Source of the DNA: Planctomycetota bacterium | Lineage (GTDB): Bacteria > Planctomycetota > UBA1135 > GCA-002686595 | NCBI GenBank assembly: GCA_016714045.1 | Contig: JADJNY010000001.1 | Coordinates: 186,001 to 250,000 of the forward strand | DNA length: 64,000 nucleotides | Direction: 5' to 3' | In this document: positions 1 through 8,269 of the stretch, one piece after another | How the letters are laid out: every line of letters starts with the position of its first letter | How positions within the stretch are numbered: position 1 is the first letter of the stretch | The notes under the pieces: generated by a model | Seen by the model: only the letters and a program-made list of their open reading frames with translations | Told to the model about the DNA's origin: nothing | The model's database searches: none | Made by a program: the position numbers and the translations under genes

Positions 1-205
1 GCAAGAGCGCGTACGCCCACGGATGCCGGAAGCGCTTCACCAGGACCCGCGCGCGCGCCTCCTCGACCGCTTCCTTCCAGAAGAGCGTCGTGACGACGGT
101 CACCTCCTGGTGGCGCACGCGCAGACGCTGCAGCGCGTAGAGCAGCCCCGCGAGCCCCGCGAGGCCGAGCACGACGAACAGCGGCGAGAGCGTCGTGAAG
201 CTCAT
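1..205 (-). CDS. BatA-type membrane protein, N-terminal part (cut by window edge)
   Basis: The first 68 codons of a gene that continues beyond the left edge. The ATG at 205 overlaps the TGA of the DUF58 gene in an ATGA, so the two are translationally coupled. The peptide starts MSFTTLSPLFVVLGLAGLAG, a hydrophobic first segment, and continues with a charged stretch reading LRVRHQEVTVVTTLFW. This matches the N-terminal double-transmembrane region of aerotolerance (Bat) proteins, which normally follow MoxR and DUF58 genes. Whether a VWA domain follows cannot be seen. Confidence 0.75.
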   Translation of the reverse strand, partial: MSFTTLSPLFVVLGLAGLAGLLYALQRLRVRHQEVTVVTTLFWKEAVEEARARVLVKRFRHPWAYALL

Positions 206-1110
206 ACGAGCTGCGTCCCCGCCTCGAAGAGCTTCGCGAGCTGCGCGACGACGTCCGCGTCGACGTCGAGCTTCACCAGTCCCGCCTGCCGCGCGCGCGC
301 GAAGTCCGCGAGCGCCGCGTCGAAGCGCGCGTGCGCGGCACGGTAGCGCTCGAGCACCGCGGGCGTGATCGACACGTCCGTCACGGCGCCGCTCTCGCAG
401 TCGGAGAGCCGCAGGTCGCCCGTGAGCGCGGGTTGGGCGTCGCTCTTGCGCACGAGCTGCACGAGCAGGAGCTTCGACCGCACGCCGTGCAGCGCCGCGA
501 TCACCGCGTCGATGCCCGCGGGATCGAAGAAGTCGGACACGACGCAGACGAGCCCTTCGCGCAGCCCGAGCGCCTGGAAGCGCGCGAGCGAGCGCGGCAG
601 ATCCGTCGCGCCGTCTAGCCCGGGGGCGGGTTCGAGCCCCGAGCAGAGCTGCGCGAACTGCAGGATGCGGTTCTTGCCGGAGGTCGGCCGCTGCAGGACG
701 CGCAGGTCCGTATCGAACGGGAAGATGCCGACCTTGTCGTGCTGCCCGAGGCTGATCGCGGCGAGCGCGAGCGATGCGCGCAGCCCCGCGAGCGCGCGCG
801 GCGGGTCCTCGAGCCACGCGCTCTTCGACACGTCGGGCAGCAAGTACAGCGGCAGGTCCTCGAGCTCCTCGCACAAGCGCACGAACACGCGTCCGAGGCG
901 CCGATACAGGTTCCAGTCGACGGAACGCAGGTCGTCGCCCGCCGCGTACGGCCGGTAGTCCTTGAACTCGAAGCCGCCGCCCAACGCGCGCGACCGCTGC
1001 TCGGCGAAGCGTCCGCGCGGCGCGACGCGGCGCGCGACGAGGCGCAGCGCCTCGAGCGAGGCGAGGAAGCGCTCGTCGCAGAGCTCTGCGGCCGCGAGGC
1101 GGGAGCTCAT
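202..1110 (-). CDS. DUF58 domain-containing protein
   Basis: A 302-residue protein with the DUF58 signature near residues 47-67: a Phe-rich strand, then YRPYAAGDDLRSVDWN. DUF58 proteins have a VWA-like fold and almost always sit beside a MoxR AAA+ ATPase, with which they are thought to act in chaperone-like maturation of envelope or metal-binding proteins. The ATG at 1110 overlaps the MoxR stop (ATGA), and its own stop overlaps the next gene the same way. The length is normal for the family. No membrane segment is visible, so it is probably cytoplasmic. The exact substrate is unknown. Confidence 0.92.
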   Translation of the reverse strand: MSSRLAAAELCDERFLASLEALRLVARRVAPRGRFAEQRSRALGGGFEFKDYRPYAAGDDLRSVDWNLYRRLGRVFVRLCEELEDLPLYLLPDVSKSAWLEDPPRALAGLRASLALAAISLGQHDKVGIFPFDTDLRVLQRPTSGKNRILQFAQLCSGLEPAPGLDGATDLPRSLARFQALGLREGLVCVVSDFFDPAGIDAVIAALHGVRSKLLLVQLVRKSDAQPALTGDLRLSDCESGAVTDVSITPAVLERYRAAHARFDAALADFARARQAGLVKLDVDADVVAQLAKLFEAGTQLV

Positions 1111-2045
1111 CGCGCGCGGGTCCCCGACGGCTGCACGGCGTCGAGCACGGCCTTCACGACGCTCTCCGCGGTGACGCCCTCGGAGTGCGCGCGGAAGTTG
1201 ACCATGACGCGGTGGCGCAAGACGGCCGGTGCGACGGCGCGCACGTCCTCTTCCGCGACCGCGAAGCGCCCCGCGAGCAGCGCGTGCACCTTGCCGCCGA
1301 GGAGCAGCGCCTGCGCGCCGCGCGGCGACGCGCCGAGCGACACCATGTCGTTCACGACCTTGGGCGCATACTCGCTCTTCGGCTGCGTCGCCATGACGAG
1401 CCGGATCGCGTGCGTCTGCGCGTGCGCGGGCACCGGGACCGATCGGACGACCTGGCGCAGGCTCAGGATCTCGGCGCCGTTCGACACCTTCTTCACGTCC
1501 TCCTCGCTCGTGCCCGTCGTGCGGTCGAGGATCGACGCGTACTCCGACTCCATCGGGTAGCCGACGACGAGCTTGAAGAGGAAGCGGTCGAGCTGCGCCT
1601 CGGGCAGCGGGTACGTGCCCTCCTGCTCGACGGGGTTCTGCGTCGCCATGACGCAGTACGGCTCCTTCAGCGCGATCGTGCGGCGGCCGACGGTGACCTG
1701 CTTTTCCTGCATCGCCTCGAGCAGCGCGGACTGCGTCTTCGGTGTCGCGCGGTTGATCTCATCGGCGAGGATCAGGCTCGCGATCAGCGGACCTTCCTGG
1801 AACTCGAGCTTGTGTCCGCCGCCTTCCGTCTCGACGAGGATCTGCGTGCCCTGGATGTCCGCGGGCATCATGTCCGGCGTGAACTGGATGCGCGAGAACG
1901 CGAGGTCCACCGCGCGGCCGAGCGTGCGCACGAGCAACGTCTTGCCGAGGCCGGGCACGCCTTCGAGCAGCACGTGACCGCCCGCGAAGAGTGCTGCGAG
2001 CACGCCGTCGACGACCTCGTCCTGGCCGACGAGCACGCGGCCCAC
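1107..2045 (-). CDS. MoxR family AAA+ ATPase (N-terminus apparently frameshifted)
   Basis: From the GTG at 2045 this is 312 residues. The Walker A GVPGLGKT lies at residues 29-36 and the Walker B LILADEINR at 91-99, followed by the conserved MQEKQVT segment. MoxR ATPases drive conformational maturation of partner proteins with DUF58 and VWA proteins, both encoded just downstream. The open frame starts abruptly at VGRVLVGQ. The natural start is probably the ATG at 2121, which overlaps the stop of the upstream gene (ATGA). That frame gives MSSPTTEIAHERA. The missing piece QAFRDVHTKIKKE lies in the MoxR frame, so one base seems lost near 2085. The true protein is probably about 338 residues. Confidence 0.93.
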   Translation of the reverse strand: MGRVLVGQDEVVDGVLAALFAGGHVLLEGVPGLGKTLLVRTLGRAVDLAFSRIQFTPDMMPADIQGTQILVETEGGGHKLEFQEGPLIASLILADEINRATPKTQSALLEAMQEKQVTVGRRTIALKEPYCVMATQNPVEQEGTYPLPEAQLDRFLFKLVVGYPMESEYASILDRTTGTSEEDVKKVSNGAEILSLRQVVRSVPVPAHAQTHAIRLVMATQPKSEYAPKVVNDMVSLGASPRGAQALLLGGKVHALLAGRFAVAEEDVRAVAPAVLRHRVMVNFRAHSEGVTAESVVKAVLDAVQPSGTRAR

Positions 2046-2117
2046 TTCCTTCTTGATCTTCGTGTGGACGTCGCGGAAGGCCTGCGCGCTCGTGCGCGAT
2101 CTCGGTAGTGGGGCTGC

Positions 2118-3743
2118 TCATGGTTTCTTCGTGGGGCGGGGGAGGAAGTAGTTCGCGACGAGCGCGCGCATCCACGGCTCGAGCTCGGGACGCGCGAGGG
2201 GACCGACGAATCCAGCGCGCGGAGCGCGCGCGGACGCGGTGATCGGGAGCGCGTCCTCGGCGCGCGGCTCGACGCGCTCCTGCGTGATCTTCGTGCGACC
2301 GGGGTTCGGGCGACCTTTCACGTGGTCGGGGATCGGGACGCCGAGCACGAGCGACGCGACGCCGCGCGACTTCTTCTGCTCCGACGGACCGCCGCGGCCG
2401 TTCGCGTCGGGCGGCGGCGGCTGGTTGCCGAAGCCGATCGTCAGGTCGCGGTTCACCGCGGGGCGACGGTCGCGCAGCGAGGGTTGCAGGCCACCGCGCG
2501 CTTCGTCCTCGCTCTCCTCGTCGTCGACCTCGGCGTCCTCCGCGAGCGGCGGCTCCTCGTCGTTCGAGACCTGGTCCTTGCTCGCCCAGTCGGTCGAGCC
2601 CGGGTTCTTCGACGAGCCGCTGCCCGTGCCGCGACCGGCCGTCGCGCCGGATTCCTGCGGCGGCTTCGCCTTCGCGGGAGCGGTCTCCTCGCGCGGCTTC
2701 TTGGGCTTCGTCTTCTTGTCGGAGGCCTTCGGCTTCTCGCCGCCGTCCGCGGGCTTCGTCGGCGACGACGGCAGGCCCTGCGAATCGGAGGACGAGCTCG
2801 TGCTCGCGGCGTCGGCGGAGCGGCCCGCGCCGCTCTTGCCGGTGCTCTCCTTCGAGGCGCTCGCGAGCTCGGCCTGCGCGCGGCGTTCTTCCGGTGTGCG
2901 CGGGTTCGCGTCCTCCTTCGCGCGGGCGTCGCGCGCGTTCGGCGCGGGCGGCGGGTCGGAGCGCTTCGCGGCCGCGTCGTCGCGCGCGCGCGCGTCGCGC
3001 GGCGTGTTCGGCGTCGGAAGCGCGCCGTCGTGCTTCGCGAGCTCGTCCGTGCGCGCCGCGTCGCGGGCGAGCCACGCCGTCGCGAGGATCACGAGGAGCG
3101 CCGCGACGGGCGCGAGCCACGCGCGGCGCGCGATCGGGACGCGTTCGTGCGGGCGCAGGACGTGCGCGTACGCGTGTTCGACGTGCGCGAGCCCTTCGGA
3201 GACCGCCGCGCGCGCGAACGGATCGCTCGCGGCGAGCGCGTCGAGCTCCCACGCGGTGCGCAGGCGCTCGTGCAGGTCGAGCTCGCGGTCGAGGCGCGAG
3301 AGGCCCTCGCCCGCGTCCAGCGGCCGCGTCGCGACGGGCGTGACGCGCGCGAGGAGTAGGACGGCGATCGGCGCGAGCGCCGCGGCGAGCACGAGCCACG
3401 GCGAGAGCGCGGGCCACGCGGGCGCCGCGCGCGCGACGAGTGCCCACGCGAGCCCGACGAGCGCGATCCCGAGCGTCCACGGCGCCGCGTCGCGCAGCGC
3501 GTCCGCCGCGGCGAGGCGCGCGGCGCGTCCGCGGCGCGCGCGGTCGGTGCGCAGGCCGAGCGTCTCGAGCTCCGCGCGGCGCGCGCCGTGCGCCGTGCCG
3601 GCCGCGAGGGCGCCTCGGCTCGCCGCGTTCGGCCCCGCGCCGTGGGGCGCGCTGCTCGTCGCGTCGGCGGTCGAGCCGTGTGTCGAGCCGGGCGTCGCGC
3701 GGGGCGCGCCCGCGTCGCTTCCGCGTTCCTCCGGCGCGCTCAC
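2118..3743 (-). CDS. Hypothetical membrane protein of the MoxR operon
   Basis: A 541-residue protein starting at the GTG at 3743, which overlaps the upstream stop (GTGA). A larger open frame upstream of it is only a shadow of the next gene. Three hydrophobic segments are visible, near residues 89-107, 114-133 and 208-226. A long low-complexity region rich in Lys, Glu, Ser and Pro follows. A better conserved-looking tail contains GRPNPGRTK and ends in LVANYFLPRP. I do not recognise a named family. Its coupling to MoxR and DUF58 suggests it is a membrane partner or substrate of that module. Confidence 0.8.
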   Translation of the reverse strand: MSAPEERGSDAGAPRATPGSTHGSTADATSSAPHGAGPNAASRGALAAGTAHGARRAELETLGLRTDRARRGRAARLAAADALRDAAPWTLGIALVGLAWALVARAAPAWPALSPWLVLAAALAPIAVLLLARVTPVATRPLDAGEGLSRLDRELDLHERLRTAWELDALAASDPFARAAVSEGLAHVEHAYAHVLRPHERVPIARRAWLAPVAALLVILATAWLARDAARTDELAKHDGALPTPNTPRDARARDDAAAKRSDPPPAPNARDARAKEDANPRTPEERRAQAELASASKESTGKSGAGRSADAASTSSSSDSQGLPSSPTKPADGGEKPKASDKKTKPKKPREETAPAKAKPPQESGATAGRGTGSGSSKNPGSTDWASKDQVSNDEEPPLAEDAEVDDEESEDEARGGLQPSLRDRRPAVNRDLTIGFGNQPPPPDANGRGGPSEQKKSRGVASLVLGVPIPDHVKGRPNPGRTKITQERVEPRAEDALPITASARAPRAGFVGPLARPELEPWMRALVANYFLPRPTKKP

Positions 3744-6169
3744 TTCGGTGCCTCCGTCGTGCTCGCGTCCGCGGGCTCCGCGCCGGACTCGAGCTCGGGG
3801 GCCAGCTTCGGATCGAGCCACGCGGCCTGGAGCACCTCGCGCGTCTTCGCATCGCGCACGATCGCGAGCACGGAGAGCTGCCGCGGATCGAGGCGCACGC
3901 CGATCGTCGCGGCGTTCTCGCCGGGCGGGCGGCGTTCGGCGAGGAACGCGGCGTTCTCGCGCTCGACGTCGGCGAGCGCGCGCTCGAACGGGAGCCGCTG
4001 CTCGCCGTCGACGGGCGCCCACTCCTCGCCCGCGGCCCACGCGGTCAGCGCGGCGCGCGCGACGTTGCGCTGGATGACGACCTTGCTCTTGCCCGGATAG
4101 ACGACGCCGCGCTCGACGAGGAGGAGCTGCACGGAGCTCTCGACCCCTTCCGGGCCCTTCACGCGCGCTTCGCCGCGGATCGCGGCGCCGTCGACGGTTG
4201 CCTCGAGCTCGATCGCGTACTCGCTCGGCTCGGAGAGGCGCGCGGTCACCGCGCCCTTCACGGCGTCGAAGATCTGTTCCTTGTGCCGCACGAGGCCGCG
4301 CGGCGGGAGCTCCGTCTTCCCGTCGAGCACGTGCGCGAGCTGTCCGCCGGAGACCGCGCGCGCGAGCGCGTCGGAGGTCGGGTTCCACAAGGGCTCGAAC
4401 TCGCCGTCGCCGACGTGGTAGGCGACCTGCACGAGGTGCGCGCGCTGGAAGTGGTCGTTCGCCGCGTCGCGCGCGAGCGCGACGCCGATCTCGCCCTCGT
4501 CGTGCGCGTTGCAGACGAGCTCGAGCAGCGCGACGCGCGTCGGGACGAGTCCGTCGGCCGGTCGGTAGCGCGACGCCGTCGCGAACGAGACGAGCCGGCC
4601 TTCGAGCAGGCGCTCGACGGACTCGACGGACACGGACTCGGCGTCGGGGACCTTCGGCTGGACGCGCTCGAGGCCCGCGAGCGCCGCGGCGCCGCTCTCC
4701 GCGTCCATCAACGCCTGCAAGTAGCGCGAGAACGCGCGCTCCCACCGGCCCTGGCTCTCGTAGTAGCGCGCGAGGTCGAGGTTGAGCGGGCCGTCCTCCG
4801 CGAGGCCGAACGCGGCGGAGAGCAGGTGCTTCCAGGCCTCCTCGCCGCGGCCCTTCTCCATCAGGAGGTGCCCGATCTTCGCGTGCAGCTTGTGCACGGC
4901 GTCCGGATAGCGGTCCGTCCGGCCGCCCGCGAGCCCCAGCTCGGCCGCGTCGAGCAGCACGTCGTCGCGGCCGGCGCCCGCGAGCCGATCGAGCAGCGCG
5001 AGCGCGCCCGTCGCGCGCAGGTCCTCGGGGAACGCGGCCGACACGAGCTTCAGCGCGCGCTGCATCGCCTCCGTCGGCGCGTTGCGCGCGAGCTGGCGGC
5101 TGAAGAGCGCTCCCGAGGCCTCCTGCGCGAGGCGCTCCTTCGGGTACTTGGCGAGCCAGCGCTCGAGCTCGTCGGGATCACCGCTCGCGCGCGCGGCGAA
5201 GAAGTCGAGGTCGGCCTCGGGGAACTTCGGTGCGCGTGTCGGCGTGAAGCGCGCGACGCGGTTGACGCGGTCGAGCTCGACGCGGAAGTGCGCGAGGAGA
5301 TTGAGGCCGATCCAGCCGAACGCGCCGTCGGGTCGCGCGCCGCCGAGGCGCGCCGCGGGCTCCGGACGGAACGCGACGTAGCGCGCGAGGTCGACCGGCC
5401 CGAGCTGGACGGGCCCGAGGTCGCCCGCGGGCCGGCCGAGTTCCTCGCACAGCGCCGCGTCGACGAGCGTGTCGTAGCTCGCCGTGCCGAGGCCGATCGG
5501 CGCGGCGCGATGGTCGCCGAAGGCGAGGGTGAACCACGCGACGTCGTCTTGGAACGTCGGGCGCAGCTCGAACGCGTTCGGCGCGGCGGCGGGCTCTCCG
5601 TTCCCTGCGCTCGCGTTCGGCGCGCTCGCTCCACCGCGGTCGGGGAGGGCCGCGAGGGGCGCGCGCGGCGCCGAGAGCTCGAGGAACCCCGCCGCGAGGT
5701 CGAGCGCGACGTGGTACTTGGACAGGATGCGCGCGCCGAGCGTGCCGACGAGCGCGTTGTCGCCGAGCTCCTTCGAGTTCCACTTGGTGAACTGCTCGTA
5801 CGCGCCGTCGTCGCCCTCGCCGATCGCGTCGATCGGCACGTCGAGGTCGGGCAGGTGCAGCGTGACGGGGTGGACCGTGCCGTCCTCGCTCTCGACCTCG
5901 AGGCCGCGCACCGCGCGACCGTGGAGCGCGAGCCCGACAGGCGCTTCGAGCTCGACGAAGAGGTTCGCGGGAATGCGCTTCCCCGCCGAGACCTGCGCGA
6001 AGACGACGAGGCGGCCGTCGACGACGTGCGCCGGGATCCGCGCGACCGCGGGGACGGTTCGGACGTCCGGGGCCGGCGCGGGAGCCTGGGCCCGAGCGCC
6101 CGGCGACGCGGCCAGGGCGAGGGTCAGACTCGTGACGAGGACGGACAGGGCGGCGCGGCGCGCGGACAT
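3740..6169 (-). CDS. Secreted protein with aspartyl-protease-like fold and TPR-like region
   Basis: An 809-residue protein and the first gene of the minus-strand MoxR operon. Residues 1-28 form a signal peptide (hydrophobic core, then SPGARAQA). Two regions resemble retropepsin-like lobes: about residues 55-165, with LGARILSKYHVALDL, and about 210-320, with a SYDTLVDAALCEELG segment and WIGLNLLAHFRVELD. Neither carries a clear DTG or DSG catalytic triplet, so enzymatic activity is doubtful. The middle and end look helical and repeat-like, with several LLDAAELGLAGG or YYESQGRWERAF style TPR helices. It is probably periplasmic. The function is unknown, and the aspartyl-protease relation is an inference from fold-like motifs. 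Confidence 0.8.
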   Translation of the reverse strand: MSARRAALSVLVTSLTLALAASPGARAQAPAPAPDVRTVPAVARIPAHVVDGRLVVFAQVSAGKRIPANLFVELEAPVGLALHGRAVRGLEVESEDGTVHPVTLHLPDLDVPIDAIGEGDDGAYEQFTKWNSKELGDNALVGTLGARILSKYHVALDLAAGFLELSAPRAPLAALPDRGGASAPNASAGNGEPAAAPNAFELRPTFQDDVAWFTLAFGDHRAAPIGLGTASYDTLVDAALCEELGRPAGDLGPVQLGPVDLARYVAFRPEPAARLGGARPDGAFGWIGLNLLAHFRVELDRVNRVARFTPTRAPKFPEADLDFFAARASGDPDELERWLAKYPKERLAQEASGALFSRQLARNAPTEAMQRALKLVSAAFPEDLRATGALALLDRLAGAGRDDVLLDAAELGLAGGRTDRYPDAVHKLHAKIGHLLMEKGRGEEAWKHLLSAAFGLAEDGPLNLDLARYYESQGRWERAFSRYLQALMDAESGAAALAGLERVQPKVPDAESVSVESVERLLEGRLVSFATASRYRPADGLVPTRVALLELVCNAHDEGEIGVALARDAANDHFQRAHLVQVAYHVGDGEFEPLWNPTSDALARAVSGGQLAHVLDGKTELPPRGLVRHKEQIFDAVKGAVTARLSEPSEYAIELEATVDGAAIRGEARVKGPEGVESSVQLLLVERGVVYPGKSKVVIQRNVARAALTAWAAGEEWAPVDGEQRLPFERALADVERENAAFLAERRPPGENAATIGVRLDPRQLSVLAIVRDAKTREVLQAAWLDPKLAPELESGAEPADASTTEAPK

Positions 6170-6346
6170 GGTCGGTGCGGGGGACGCGGCGCGCGGCGCC
6201 CGACTCCCGGGCGCGCCACCTTAACCGAAGGAGGCCCGCGGCCGACGCGCGGATCCGGTACGCGCTGGGTTCCGCTCCCGGAGGTTGTGGCGCTCCCTTC
6301 GCGCCGGTAGGAATGCTCGTCCACCCCGCTCGCCCCGAGGCCGACC

Positions 6347-6766
6347 ATGACGCAGGCACCGTACGCATCCGACCAGCCCTGGCTCGAGGCCTTCCTCCGC
6401 GCGCACGGCGGGATCGCGGGCTCCGTGCACCGCCGACAGGAGGACGACCTCCTGCTCACCGCGTCACAGCACCTGCCGCCGCCGGTCGTCGCCGTCGTCG
6501 CGCGCGTGCCGAAGGGCAAGGGGATGGCCGGCCTCGCGTTCGAGCGCAAGGCGCCGGTGCAGACCTGCAACCTGAAGACGGACGCGACCGGCGACGTGCG
6601 CCCGGGCGCGAAGGCCGTCGACGCGCAGGCGGCGGTCGCGCTGCCGGTGCTCGACGAGCGCGGCGAGGTGCGCGCGATCGTCGGGATCGCCTGGAAGGGC
6701 GAGCGCGAGCTCCCGGAGCCGGAGCTCGCCGCCTTGCGCCAGGCCGCCCGAGCGCTGCCGGGCTGA
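6347..6766 (+). CDS. GAF domain-containing protein
   Basis: A 139-residue protein that is nearly all one GAF-like domain. It has a strand-rich core with GKGMAGLAFERKAPVQTCNL (entry helix and ligand pocket region), then ALPVLDERGEVRAIVGIAW, the usual closing strands. Stand-alone GAF proteins bind small ligands or act as fRMsr-type reductases, but I see no clear triad of fRMsr cysteines. It is divergent from the MoxR operon (start at 6169) with about 180 bases between, so it has its own promoter. The function is unknown. Confidence 0.8.
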   Translation: MTQAPYASDQPWLEAFLRAHGGIAGSVHRRQEDDLLLTASQHLPPPVVAVVARVPKGKGMAGLAFERKAPVQTCNLKTDATGDVRPGAKAVDAQAAVALPVLDERGEVRAIVGIAWKGERELPEPELAALRQAARALPG

Positions 6767-6988
6767 GGCTTGCGCCCGGCGCCCGTGGGGGCCGTTTCGC
6801 GGACTGATCTAGGAGGGTGCTTTGAAGGCTGATGAGCCTGCCATGCGCCGCAGGAGCCCTGGATCGTACGTTGTAAGGATTGGAGTCAGTGTGCAACTAA
6901 GGAAGTCTCAATCTTTCCTCACGCGCCCGTCGACACCGCTGGCGGGGCCGTATTCCGGGGGGGAGGCCGCCCGAACGGCAGGACTTCG

Positions 6989-7576
6989 ATGCAGCATTCA
7001 CTTCGCAGGGCACCGCGGCGACGCGACGCGATCGGGAGGGCACGGCACCGCGCCGGCCTGACGCTGATCGAGGTCCTGTGCGCGCTCACGATCCTGATGC
7101 TGAGCGTGCTCGGGTTCGCGCAGGCGATCACCGCCTCGGCGCGCAACGCGCAGTCGACGAAGGAGCGCACCCTCGCCACGCAGGCGGCGCGTCGCATGCT
7201 CGAGGAGATCGAGGCGAACGTCTTCGCCGAGGCCTTCTGGCGCTACAACGACTTCGCGAACGACGATCCGGGCGGCGTCGGCACGGCCCAGGGATCGCGC
7301 TTCGCGGTGCCGGGGCTCGCGCTCCAGGCGGGGGATGCGGACGGCTTCGCGGGCGAGATCGTGTTCCCGACCCGCGTCGGGCTCCCGGGAGCGCTGCGCG
7401 AGGACGTCGGCGACGAGCGCCTCGGCATGCCGCGCGACCTGAACGGCGACGGCGTGATCGACACGCTGAACCACGGGGGCAACTACCGGATCCTCCCCGT
7501 GCTCGTGCGCGTGCGCTGGCGCGGCGCGGCCGGGGACTCCGTGGTCGAGCTGCGGACCCTGCTGGGGAACTACTGA
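6989..7576 (+). CDS. Prepilin-type N-terminal cleavage/methylation protein (PilV/GspI-like)
   Basis: A 195-residue protein with a 23-residue basic leader, then the prepilin peptidase site G/LTLIEV with Glu at position +5, and a single hydrophobic helix. The leader and small size fit a minor pseudopilin such as PilV or GspI. It is cleaved and methylated at the inner membrane and would sit at the tip of a type IV pilus or type II secretion pseudopilus. The stop overlaps the next prepilin start (TGATG), so they are made together. The 222 bases before it are less GC-rich than the surroundings and probably hold the promoter. Confidence 0.9.
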   Translation: MQHSLRRAPRRRDAIGRARHRAGLTLIEVLCALTILMLSVLGFAQAITASARNAQSTKERTLATQAARRMLEEIEANVFAEAFWRYNDFANDDPGGVGTAQGSRFAVPGLALQAGDADGFAGEIVFPTRVGLPGALREDVGDERLGMPRDLNGDGVIDTLNHGGNYRILPVLVRVRWRGAAGDSVVELRTLLGNY

Positions 7577-8229
7577 TGCGTGTCCACTCCGCACGAGAAC
7601 GGCGCGGCGGCTTCACGCTGATCGAGGTGCTCTTGAGCGTCGCGATCCTGGGCTCGCTGCTCGGCACCGTGTTCCTCGTGCAGCGGCAGGGCGAGCGCGC
7701 CGCGCACTCGGGCAACGCGCAGCTGCAGGCCAACCTGAAGGCCGCGCGCGTCGTCGACCGCGTCGTGCGCGAGCTGCAGGGGATGGGCGGGGACGGCGCG
7801 ACGCCGAGCCAGGCGACGGCGCTCGGCACGGACACGCTGACGTTCCAAGTCTCCGAGGGGGTCGATGCGGGGGCCGTCGACTGGAGCACGCCGCGCAGGC
7901 TCGAGCTGCAGATGGCGCCGGGCGAAGCGGACAACGGCCTCGACGACGACCTCGACGGTCTGATCGACGAGCGCGCGCTCGTCCTCACGCTCGACCTGGG
8001 GTCAGGAGATCAACGCAGCACGATCCTGTGCGCGGAGCTCCGCGAGCTCTTCCCCGGCGAGACGGAGAACGCGCTCGACGACGACGGCAACGGCGTCGCG
8101 GACGAGCGCGGGTTCAACTTGCACCGGACGGGCGACGTGCTCGAGGTGCGCGTGTGCGTGGAACAACCGGGCCCGGAGGGCAGCTTGGTCACGGCTTCGG
8201 TCGAGACCTCGTTCCGGGTGCGGAATTGA
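7576..8229 (+). CDS. Prepilin-type protein (PilW/GspJ-like)
   Basis: A 217-residue protein whose ATG at 7576 overlaps the stop of the previous prepilin. The leader ends G/FTLIEV at residues 12-18, with Glu at +5, followed by the usual N-terminal helix. Two acidic loops, NGLDDDLDGLIDE near residue 117 and NALDDDGNGVADE near 160, look like calcium-binding loops of the kind seen in PilW-like proteins of Planctomycetes. It is probably a minor pseudopilin that works with the neighbours on either side. Confidence 0.9.
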   Translation: MRVHSARERRGGFTLIEVLLSVAILGSLLGTVFLVQRQGERAAHSGNAQLQANLKAARVVDRVVRELQGMGGDGATPSQATALGTDTLTFQVSEGVDAGAVDWSTPRRLELQMAPGEADNGLDDDLDGLIDERALVLTLDLGSGDQRSTILCAELRELFPGETENALDDDGNGVADERGFNLHRTGDVLEVRVCVEQPGPEGSLVTASVETSFRVRN

Positions 8230-8256
8230 CGATCTGAGTTCGGTGGGGGCGGAACA

Positions 8257-8263
8257 GGGGAGG
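8257..8263 (+). promoter_or_regulatory. Ribosome binding site deciding the PilX-like start
   Basis: GGGGAGG lies six bases before the ATG at 8270. It favours this ATG over an in-frame GTG at 8243, which has no such site in front of it. Confidence 0.6.
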
Positions 8264-8269
8264 CAGGAC

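Noticed and set aside
1759..3852. A 697-codon open frame on the minus strand overlapping MoxR and the membrane protein
   Set aside because: Arg-rich translation with no domain, in a shadow frame of two well-supported genes. Only its first codons from the ATG at 2121 may be real, as the MoxR start.
6767..6988. Possible riboswitch or small RNA before the prepilin operon
   Set aside because: Composition is less GC-rich, but I find no stem set that matches a known class. Left as a promoter region.
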